Positions 45,579 to 64,000 of a DNA stretch of 64,000 nt are shown here, in pieces; within the stretch, counting starts at the first letter, position 1, and each line of letters opens with the position of its first letter. Under the pieces are notes generated by a model that was not told the DNA's origin, made no database searches, and saw only the letters and a program-made list of their open reading frames with translations. Source of the DNA: Chlorops oryzae. Lineage: Eukaryota > Arthropoda > Insecta > Diptera > Chloropidae. The DNA is taken from positions 46,468,893-46,532,892 of the forward strand of contig CM035808.1 in the NCBI GenBank assembly GCA_020466095.1, given 5' to 3'. Both the position numbers and the translations under genes were made by a program.

Positions 45579-48500
45579 GTAAGTCGCTGTTGGAATTTTT
45601 GGTGATAAAAATGGGTATTTTTTGAATAAAAAGAACAAGCTTAGTGTCTTATTTGTCCTTTAATTTGTATTTTTTTTTTTTTTGTTAATTAACGAAAATA
45701 ATTCGAGCTTGACCGGATGCATGCAGCTGCCGTGACAGGTGTGATGAATAAGGTCACAATGTGTCTCGTAATTTATCAGCATACATATTTCGATTGCCCA
45801 CAAGGACTTGGAATTTTCACCAATCGTTTAGCTTGACAAAAGCCTAAAGCTCTTGAGAATTATAGAGCAGTAAAAGGGTAACCGTTGAGACCCACAAATA
45901 AATAATTAAATTTATTTTCAACTAATTTTGATACTTAAACGGCAATTATTCATTAAAATTATATAAAGTTTTCTTGAATATTTTATGCAGAAAATTTTTC
46001 AACCAACACAGTCGAAACTCCCAATAACAAATTCCTCTATAGAGAATTTTTGTCTGTAGAGAATCTTCTCAAGAATTTTCGCTGAATTTTTTGTGCTTTT
46101 TTCTCTCAATTAGGATTTTTTTCCAGTCCCCTGAAATTTGTTGTAGAGAGTTTCGACTGTTATTGGGTCAAGATTGGTGTTCCAGACGCTTTCCCTTTTA
46201 TTATCTTTTATGTCGTATTTGTCTTTCGAGGAGGCTTTAAGGGGTTATATATGTTGCGGTCAGTCAAAAAATCTAAAATTTTTTTATTATTTTATCTTGA
46301 AGTATATGTTTCTGAGAATGTAATTACGAATTTTCATGAAGATCGAAGCAGTACAAGCAAAGTTATAGCGTTTTTCATCTTGCCTCGCTCGAAAATCTAA
46401 CGAGTATACTGGAAACTTTAAACGCAATTATCTCGGAATGATGTTTTTCTGACAACGTCTTTGCGGTGACCGCGATTGCGGGCAGAGTTTTCAACCGATT
46501 TTGATGTTTTTTTTTTCAATTGTTCGTAATTTGATTGCCGTGTCTTTGAACGATTCCATTTTTTTATATCAACTCGTATATCAATGCTATGAATTTTTTA
46601 AAAAATTTTTACACATAAAAAAACATACTTTTTTCGAAAAAATCGTCCCCGTTGAAAAAAAAAAATTCTAAAATTTTTATCGATCGTTCAAAGACACCAC
46701 AAGTGGATATGCTAATTGAATTTGTATGGTTTTCTGTTTTCAGTTAAGCTCTTGGACTGCCATCGCGGTCACCGCAACCCTCTGCGAAAAAAACGAGTTT
46801 TTTGCAAATTGGCATAGCATCGTCAATTATTGATATTTTTTTATAATTCGAGGCTGATTTTGAAGATCAGTCACTGTACTATAATAAACAAATCACAAAA
46901 ATTCAATAAAAATATGGCTACATACCTTTTTAAAAAATCAAACTTTTCCCCGTTTATATATAACCCCTTAAAATGGTCAAAGGTCAATATGAAAAAATAT
47001 GATGACATCAAAACTAATCCAAATAATTTTTGATCCTCCGCTGCTAGCGAAGGATAAGAAAATGTCCATCCATAAGAAGAAATGCCCAGGCATATGTGGC
47101 CCTATATGCAGATCCATTATAGTTGGTTGGTTAGTGTGGCTATTACCGTGAAGGGTGACACACTTAGGCTCCAGATGAGCCCGCTGTGACACCATGCAAA
47201 CTGGGAAAGCAAAACAAAACAGAAACAGAATAACGACACAAACATCCATGACCTTAGCTGGGAGTCAAACCCAGAGCCTCTCGCTTCGTAAGTTGGCATA
47301 TCAATCAACCACGCCACGGAGACGGACATCCATAATAGTTAAAGCTAAAAAAAAAATATCATGAAATGTTTATAGAATTTTTTGGTATGCCTGGTTTCCA
47401 AACGAGGAGTTCCTGTAAAAACTTGCAGAACTTCTTGCGCTATTGGAAATCGGACACAAAGAAATACTGTGACTGGGATCAACAATTTTTAATGATTTTT
47501 TTTCCACTTAAAATTCATTTATTATCGATTTTATTATGGAATTCAACACGCAATTAAACCAAATATTTTTATGAACTTTAAATTCTATCAAAATCTGTGC
47601 AACCGTTATGACACTTTGATTGACATTTGTCACCAATTACCCATCAAAGACCATAAATTTGAAGCCAAAAAATTAAATAAAAATAAATCTTTTTCTTTAC
47701 AAAATAAAGAATACTTGGCACTTATTTATCGCTTAGTATTTTGGTATTTTAAATAGAATTTTCCGTTGAAGAAAAGTTTCTTGAAAATAAAAAATGAAGA
47801 ATTTCCCTTTTATAAAAAGAAAAACGACTAAAATTTCACGAAACAATTTATATGGGTCCCCTATTTCGGTTGAAGGAAGCTCTCCAAGTACTCTTGCCCT
47901 TTGTTCCACCTAGGAGTTTTAAAATATCCAGAAGGAGGTCATTGTAAATGTCATCTTAAAGCATATACAGTGAAAATCGATTATAACGATGTCGAAGGGA
48001 CCAGCAACAATCCATGGTTATAACCGATAATCGCTGTATCCGGTAACAGAAATTAAGAAGAATTAGAATCCAAAGAAAAAGAAAAGTTATCCAACTATTG
48101 CCGGCTTAATGGAATCTGCCCTAAATTAAGGTCATGATGGGAGACTAAGGGCCTGTCTTTTCAAGTCTGGTTAATGATTATCCATGGTAAACAATAATTG
48201 AGTTGGCTTATTTGACAAGATAGACTAGAAAAATACTGGGATTTTTTACTAACCAACGGTATATTAATCAATGGCGACAAATTGGTGAAAAGATTCAATA
48301 TCTTAGCCTATGATTTAAATCAATGAATAAACACAAAACAGAGATTTAACCAAACTTGAAAAGACCGGCTTTTAGTCTCCCCTCATGGGGAGATTCCCCT
48401 AAACCGGTAGAAAATCATTGAGAAAATTTTTATGGAACTAGTTTTTGTTTTTAAAAGATTTCCGAATAAAATTTTAGGGAATTCTAGTCATATTTTGATA

Positions 48501-51500
48501 CATTCAGCGGATATATCCCCTTAAAATCTGTCAGCTCTACTCTTCATAGTAATTCCCCAGTCGTTTAAATTATAATTGATAATTATCAACCATTATTTTA
48601 TGAAATCCCATTAAAGTCTCCGAGATTTTCTTCTCATAATACGCTTTTAAAAATCATTTAAAAATGTTCTCTCGAAGGACTGTCACTTTCGACATTGACG
48701 GCTCGAAAGCAAAATATTAGCTTTGCTTAAAATTGGCTAATATCCATGGTCCGAATTGCGAAGAGACCGAGAGGTCAAGCACATCGTTGAGTAGTCATAA
48801 AAAAGAAAACATTTTAGTCATCAAAAGAAAGAAAAAAAAACAAACAAAAAAGTCAATTCAACGTCGCAGATAGGATATTTTAGAGCGTTCTATTTGCGAT
48901 CTGTGTCACACCCACATGAATTATTTCGAAAATATTTGTTCTACGCCACACGCAGAGTGAGGACACAACAGTCGAAAGAAGCTGTTCTGGAAATCGCTCA
49001 AATTGATCGTTATTTTTCAAATAACGCAATATTCTGACGATTTTATTTTTAATTTGTTTTTTTTTTGTTTTTTTTTTTTTTTTTTTGTTTTTGTAAAGTA
49101 CACAAGGGATGATTAGTCAAAAAATGTCAGCACATTTATCATTCTTTTCACCGGGATCACTTAAAGTGTGAAAAAATTGAAAAGAACCATTAATTTCAAC
49201 AAGGTTTTCGTTGAGATTTTTATGCTCGTTCCATTGTCCACAGTGGTACATTTCAATGGTGGACTCAGAACAGGTTAAAGACCGATCTGCTGCTTAGGGT
49301 AATGCCATTGTTTATTAAGGGATTACAGGACTGTAGAGAAGGAAAAAAATTGGCATTTACATATGTATGGGATATGCTATTCGTAGCCAGAAAGCGATGA
49401 ATATAAATTCCCGATTATGCGACTTATAAAACCAATTTGAAGAACAAATAAAATTCTTTGAAGTTATTGCATTTTTCCGCCGGCTGGAGGTCAACGGCGG
49501 TGATTCTATAGAACAATAAGTTGGTCTCCGGGGCGCAGTTGATTGAGATGCCAACTTACAATGCGAGAGGCTCTGAGTTCAACTCCCAGCTTGGACGTTA
49601 ATGTTAGTTGTGTCGTGTTTTGTTTTTGCTCTTCTTTGTTTTCTCATTTTTCATGGTATCAAAAAGGGCCCATGTGAGGCCCAAGTGTGTCACCCTTGGT
49701 GGCAGCCACACCAACCAACCAACCATAGAGCAATAACAAAAGACGCGAAATGGTGCACTTTTGAAGAAATTCATGAACAAAAAATAATCACAAAATATAA
49801 GTATAAGAACTCTACGTACATCGCTTGAGGAATACATTTTTAAAATGCTCTACAAATTTAAGATCAATCGGAAAAGATTGGTTGGAGTTATATTTACATT
49901 CAGCTCAAAAATCAGTGGCTTTGAAAAGGTCCTAAGGCATCTACTAAGTCAAGAAAAATATTTTCGATTTTTGGAAGTTCTACATTTTTGTTACCCCTTA
50001 AGGTCCTTCTAAAAGAACCGATGACATTTCTATTAAAAATAATTTTTTTCTATATTACATAGTTACCTTTTGATGGATTGTACTTGACTGTTCCAAAGTA
50101 CATTGCAGTCGATCATAGCATCAAGATATTTGGACTTCATTTGTCTTAATTTGTTATATTGAATTTTTCTACGAAGAATTTTCGAAGGCTACGATGTCTT
50201 CGGAGGATTTTAAACACCTAAAAATTATAAGAAATAAATAAATAAAAATTAATTACTTAATAAAATAATAAATTAATAAAATAATAAATCAATAAAATAA
50301 TAAATTAATAAAATAATAAATTAGCAAAATAATAAGTTAATAAAATAATAAAATAATAAATTGATAAAATTATAAGTTAATAAATAAATAAATTAATTAA
50401 AATTATTATTAAAACAATTCCTATTGATCCTGTAATTATTGATCCATTTGTATGTTACTCATTAAATCTCTTAAATTAAATTATTGAAGAATAAATTTTG
50501 AATTTATTCGACACTGAGAGACACTCCTTGTCACAATCACTGTTATATGTTTTAAAAATCATAAAGCACTTGAGAGCTATGCACAAAAATGTTATTGCAC
50601 TTATTTTCAAAAAACTTCTTCAGGATGAAATCAAATCTGTGCTCAACTATTTTTGAATTCAAATTTTAATTAAGTTCTCTCCCAGCTCAGCACCCAACTT
50701 AATGCCTAATATCCAAAAGCGCAAGAATTCCTGCAGATATTCAGCACATGCCAACATATGGAATCAGTTATAATCATGAGCGCAATTGGTTGGAAATGGC
50801 TCCTTGTGTTCGCATGTGTTGAATATTTTCAGGAATTCTTGCGGTATTGTAAATCAGGCATACAAAAAATTTCTATAAACATTTCATGATAATTGAAAAT
50901 TCTTTTTAAGATTTTCGTTTCTCCTTGAAAGACAAAATCGACATAAAAAGAGGTAATAAAAAGCATAGCATCTGGAATACAAAAATATGAACAACATAAT
51001 GAAAAATGAGAAATTGTGGAGCGTAGCGCATTTCTACCTTCAATGTTTCTTTGCGTTCCTCGCCAAAAATTCAATGAAAAAAAAAAAAAAAAAAAATACA
51101 AAAACATAGAAATAAAATTAGGAACGATCTGAACAATTTAAATGAATAATCCAAAATCAACGCTCGAAAGCCACCATGTTTATGCACTGATTATAATACA
51201 TTGAAATTAAAAAAATGCGAACTTCTCGAAACGACGTAGCTTCTCGAGAACGATGGAAAGACGCAAATGCTTTTTATAGATGCCAAAGGAAATTTTTTTT
51301 TTTTTTTTTTTTTTTTTGAATAAAATAACATCTTCTTCGCATTTTTGCACTGTAAAAATATCCAAAAAATCTAAATAATTCTAAAATTATATATTCGAAA
51401 CCGAACATAATTTTGAATAAAAATTTTGCTTCATTCCATCACAGGTATACTTCTATGTGTAGTATATACATATACTCTGCTATCTGTATGTCCGAGTTGT

Positions 51501-52191
51501 GGGTATATTTACGCAAATATCCAAGTCAATTGAGCAGAAAAAATAAATATGAATTTTTATTCATTTGTCGCACATTTGGTCATTCTTGTCAAACTTAATG
51601 GTTCTGGTTCTTCCTTCGTTTGTTTGTTTTTGTTTTTGTTTGGTTTGATTTCGAAAAATTTATGCAATTTTCTACAAAATCTTATATAAATCAAAAAATT
51701 ATGATAAGTATGTATATATGTTTTTATATATATATATGTGTTTATTTTATAATATTTTAAGATCATCCCGGAAAGTGTTTCATTAATGAGAATTTGATTC
51801 TATCGCCTGGGGAGGTCGGAAAAATGCCACACGATTGTGCATCGATCACATGCTCAGATGCGAACGGGCGTGCCGACATTGAGGGGTTAGTCTGAGAAAT
51901 AAATATTATTATATGTATTCCATTATAAATATTAATAATAATTTATCTCCTTGCAGTTGCAGTCCCCTGCCGCCGCCACCGAATTGCGTTTGGACAGATT
52001 TCAAGAACATAGATGAACCATATCCATTATGCTGCGTACGGAATTACAAATGCGATTCCCCATCGAATGAGACAAAAGCCGTTGAAATGCAAAATGAACT
52101 CTTCGAAATGTTCAAAATCGAATGGCAAAATGCCCAGGCTGAAGCTGATTCTGGTCCCAGCATTTGGGATACTATCGCCAAGACATCATAA
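45470..52191 (+). CDS. Secreted single-domain von Willebrand factor C protein (SVWC, Vago-like)
   Basis: Exons 45470-45578 (donor GTAAGT), 51762-51885 (acceptor TTTTAAG, donor GTTAGT) and 51957-52191 (acceptor CTTGCAG, stop TAA) join in frame to 155 codons. Seen: a signal peptide (MQRNWSLISLALSAILLVLS, cleavage probably after TSA), then a compact domain with eight cysteines (GKCF, HDCASITC, a GCSP motif, NCVW, LCCVRNYKC), as in the SVWC family. A polar tail EMQNELFEMFKIEWQNAQAE follows. Known for the family: small secreted arthropod proteins, including Vago, induced by infection or nutritional stress. The exact role here is not shown by sequence. A polyadenylation hexamer AATAAA is at 52390-52395. 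Intron 1 is 6.2 kb and full of repeats. The gene is convergent with the PLEKHH gene. Confidence 0.9.
46006..46172. repeat. Palindromic pogo/Tc-like MITE
   Basis: The ends are CAGTCGAAACTC and GAGTTTCGACTG, perfect 12-bp inverted repeats. Internal CTATAGAGAA and TTGTTGTAGAGA text resembles pogo-type termini. About 167 bp. The TA flank is not evident. Confidence 0.5.
46241..46967. mobile_element. TTAA-flanked non-autonomous element (piggyBac-type target)
   Basis: TTAA at 46237-46240 and 46968-46971 flanks termini GGGGTTATATATG and TATATATAACCCC. Inside, GGTGACCGCGATTGCGG and CATCGCGGTCACCGCAA form an inverted pair. 727 bp, no ORF. The TTAA target suggests piggyBac mobilisation. Confidence 0.6.
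47095..47335 (-). repeat. tRNA-derived SINE, copy 1
   Basis: Read on the minus strand, the head has a box A-like GTGGCGTGGTTGATTGA and a box B TGGGTTTGACTCCCA. A tRNA-unrelated body follows (GTGTGTCACCCTTCACGG, CACTAACCAACCAAC), shared with 49523-49740. Confidence 0.65.
47387..47455. repeat. MITE family B, copy 5 (shortened)
   Basis: Starts ATGCCTGGTTTCCAAACGAG and ends CTTGCGCTATTGGAAATCGG. The central part is deleted. Confidence 0.45.
47970..48060. repeat. pogo/mariner-like terminal relic
   Basis: CAGTGAAAATCGATTATAAC followed by CGAAGGGACC resembles the terminus of pogo-type elements. GGTTATAACCGATAATCG follows as an inverted partner. No transposase. Confidence 0.35.
48101..48407. repeat. 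Inverted-repeat element (CCGG ends)
   Basis: Left text CCGGCTTAATGGAATCTGCC and CATGATGGGAGACTAAGGGC recurs inverted on the right (GACTCCC..CATGGGGAGATTCCCC, then AAACCGG). TGTCTTTTCAAGTCTGGTTA is mirrored by TTTAACCAAACTTGAAAAGA inside. About 300 bp, non-coding. Confidence 0.5.
49523..49740 (+). repeat. tRNA-derived SINE, copy 2
   Basis: The head carries GGGGCGCAGTTGATTGAGAT (box A) and GAGTTCAACTCCC (box B, about 49574-49586). The body includes GTGTGTCACCCTTGGTGG and CACACCAACCAACC, matching the minus-strand copy at 47095-47335. Confidence 0.65.
50263..50410. repeat. A+T tandem array, ~15-18 bp unit
   Basis: Units of the form AATAATAAATTAATAA are repeated about nine times with single-base changes (GATAAAAT, AGCAAAAT). 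It is simple tandem expansion. Confidence 0.7.
50702..50861. repeat. MITE family B, copy 6 (full length)
   Basis: The best-preserved copy. It runs from ATGCCTAATATCCAAAAGCG to GCGGTATTGTAAATCAGGCA(T), with mirrored GAATTCCTGCAGATATTC and GAATATTTTCAGGAATTC arms. Non-coding. Confidence 0.65.
51762..52191 (+). CDS. SVWC exons 2 and 3: cysteine-rich domain and tail
   Basis: Exon 2 (51762-51885) gives DHPGKCFINENLILSPG and HDCASITCSDANGRADIEG. Exon 3 (51957-52191) gives the remaining cysteines (CSPLPPPPNC, CCVRNYKC) and the acidic tail to the stop. The 71-bp intron splits a Gly codon in the domain. Confidence 0.9.
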
Positions 52192-54415
52192 ATTATAATG
52201 GAAAATCTTCGGACACATAATTTCGCTAATTTCTGATACTTATAAAAAAAAATTCTCCAAACGATTGTATGTCTTTTGTAAATATATTCTCTCTTTTAGT
52301 CGTCGTCCTTTCTGATGAATATTTGATCTTAAATTTAATGTTATTTAGTTATAACGAATCATTTTGTTGAAATTTAAGCTTAAAATTTTAATAAATGACC
52401 TATTTTTATGTATTTGATATGATGAGTGTTTCCATTCATGGTCTCACTTTACATCACCCAGTCGAACACTGAATTCACAAGCAATATGTTTGTAGTCAGA
52501 TAATTTCGGAATTTAATTCTTCTTTTTTTTTTAATTTTCCACAAAAATTACACTTTCAGCTTCACTTTCTTCATTTATTGCCACACTTATTGTCACAATT
52601 GCACAAACATGATTAATTTCCGCACGTTTTCTTTGCCGTAACGAATTATTTCGCGAATTCGATTAGATTTTTGGAGAATTTTATTAATCCTGAGGAAAAA
52701 TTTTGCCACCATACGAACTGTGAATGTTCCTTTCTTTGAACTGCCGATGGTAAGAGGGTTAAACTTCTCGATTTCAAATCTAAGGGACTATCTGCTATCT
52801 GAAAAACTTCATATAAAAAATCACTTCAGAAAATTTCTGATTCATTTCTGAAGAGTTTTTTATGTGAAGTTTTTCATTTCTGACAGAGCTGGAGATAGTC
52901 CCTAAAGAAGTAAATCGCCTTCAGTTCCAAAGCAGTTCAGGTGGGATCTGTGGTCATATGGAAGAGTAGTTCAAGGCGGAAATGTTGTCCATAGAATGAA
53001 AATTTTTGTGTTTTTCCATTTATTTTTCTCTGCACGATTTTTGTTTTCCATTTCTACAAAAAGATGCTTAATTTCTGTGCTATATACAATTATTTTCCTT
53101 ACTGTAAACAAAAAAAAAAAAAAAAAACGATTACATTGAGTGAGTAGTTATATATTCACATACGATATAATAATGCGAAAAACTGGCACGAACATACAGA
53201 CATACATGAGTAGTTAATATATATAATCATTGGTTTGTAGTAACAAGGTGATGCTTTCTAAAAAACAAAAAAATTATTTCGATATAAAATGCTTTAAAAA
53301 TATATAAATATTTATATATATTTTAATTTTTTTTAAAATTAATAAGGTTAATAATTACTTTGGATTTCAGCATTTCTATTTGGTAATTTAAAAATATTCA
53401 TCGAATTATTTTAAATGGGCAACCACGTAAATTAAAATCATGCAAAGACTTGAGGGTGGTTGCTGCTCCTTCATCAGATTCTTACTTCTAAACATTAACA
53501 TATAAAATAGCCATTTCCGCAAAATTTGATGCCTTTTGGATTTCATTACATACTTAGTTAACACGATACCTATTAATAAGCATTTAATTGCATTGTAAGA
53601 TGCAAAAAAAAAAAATTGTTTTTCTTTTTTTATTTTGCTTGAAGGATTTGCAATTTGCTCCGCCTATATACAATATAATTTGATCAAAAGACCGATTTTG
53701 GCTTTATAAAAATTCTACTTCGCTCTAATGCAAAAATACCGTAGGACAAATTGATTTCCTTTTCTTTTATATCCTGAGGGGAGTTCAATAATTCTCTTTT
53801 GAAGGACGGGGAATAAGTCGCCGAAAAATTTCGGTATATTATTTTGATGTCAAATGGGTGGATAAGAAAACCTTAATGTCTCTTGTGATGAATCGATGAT
53901 GGTTTATGTGAACACATGTCAATGAAAATTTTTTTGGCTTTAAAATAAAAAACTATACCCACTCCTGGGCTAATCAAGGTGATTAGAATGGAATGGAAAA
54001 TAAAAATTCAGACACTTCAGATAGTTTTGAGAGAAGCAACCATTTGAAAGTAAGATCTTTGCAGTTTCGAAGTGAATGAATTCAATAGATCAGTTAAATG
54101 ATATACTAAATAGTCATTCACGGGCCCCATAGCATTATTGATTTTAGGAAATTCAAAGTTATTATAATAATAGACGCCAAAGGAATAGAGAGTATAGTTT
54201 GAAGAGACCCTTCAATAATTCAATTTCGATTTTAATTTAAATGCGGATGTGATACGAAACCTTTCCCTATAGGCTCTTTAATTGATCGAGAGAAGAGTTG
54301 GATTAAATAAAAACGAGAGTACCTTTTAAAAGCAAGCTAAGCCCTAGCTGCTTAAGCATTCTTCAAAGCTTTCCATTTATGCTATAGTAAAAACATTTCC
54401 GATAATTTACAATCT
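52192..54415. other. Intergenic region between convergent genes
   Basis: Contains the SVWC 3' end, a Harbinger-like MITE (52784-52902) and the 3' UTR of the PLEKHH gene on the minus strand. The rest is A+T-rich with nothing recognisable. Confidence 0.55.
52784..52902. repeat. Harbinger-like foldback MITE, intact copy
   Basis: TAA flanks a 119-bp palindromic element starting GGGACTATCTGCTATC and ending GAGCTGGAGATAGTCCC. The core TTCAGAAAATTTCTGATTCA is mirrored. It provides the template for recognising the split copy at 36638-41681. Confidence 0.65.

Positions 54416-64000
<9,585 letters not shown>

Larger units (their letters stand above)
45579..51761 (+). other. SVWC intron 1, repeat-rich
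   Basis: 6.2 kb without coding exons. It contains a pogo-like MITE (46006-46172), a TTAA-flanked element (46241-46967), two SINE copies (47095-47335 minus, 49523-49740 plus), family B MITEs (47387-47455, 50702-50861), an inverted-repeat element (48101-48407), an A+T tandem array (50263-50410) and long T and A runs. Confidence 0.6.

Overview
The window is eukaryotic nuclear DNA, most likely from a brachyceran fly. The evidence is A+T-rich sequence, GT-AG introns from under 100 bp to several kb, insect-style coding regions with His, Gly, Asn and Ser runs, an SVWC-type secreted protein, and many short non-autonomous DNA transposons. The species cannot be fixed from sequence alone.

Three protein-coding genes can be reconstructed by joining exons whose splice sites and phases agree. 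(1) A plus-strand GRAM-domain membrane protein (GRAMD2-like) has a common 3' part at 28406-30990. It appears to have two alternative 5' ends: a candidate first exon at 7255-7394 plus an exon at 18705-19064, or a separate first coding exon at 22142-22467 behind its own promoter-like region. Both versions stay in frame (about 688 and 630 residues). (2) A plus-strand secreted single-domain von Willebrand factor C (SVWC, Vago-like) protein has three exons between 45470 and 52191 and is complete at 155 residues. (3) A minus-strand PH-PH-MyTH4-FERM protein (PLEKHH1/2 / MAX-1 family) runs from 64000 down to 54416. Its N-terminus lies beyond the right edge. Genes 2 and 3 converge tail to tail with about 2.2 kb between stop codons.

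Region by region: 1-7254 is upstream sequence with a few repeat relics; 7255-30990 is the GRAM gene, whose long introns hold piggyBac-like, foldback and hAT remnants; 30991-45469 is a transposon-rich intergenic region; 45470-52191 is the SVWC gene with a 6.2-kb first intron holding SINEs and TTAA-flanked elements; 52192-54415 is intergenic with one small MITE; 54416-64000 is the PLEKHH gene, with a 4-kb intron.

The most striking structure is a transposon nest at 36638-41681. A small TAA-flanked foldback MITE is split by a hAT-like element with 8-bp target duplications. That element carries two 756-bp elements in opposite orientation, each with its own 8-bp target duplication, so that they form an apparently perfect inverted repeat. 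It also carries two copies of a 1.37-kb element, one of which inserted across the left end of the other. The target duplications let the order of insertion be read from the sequence. A second nest lies at 33198-35313 in a decayed hAT transposon. No tRNA, rRNA, CRISPR or viral genes were recognised.
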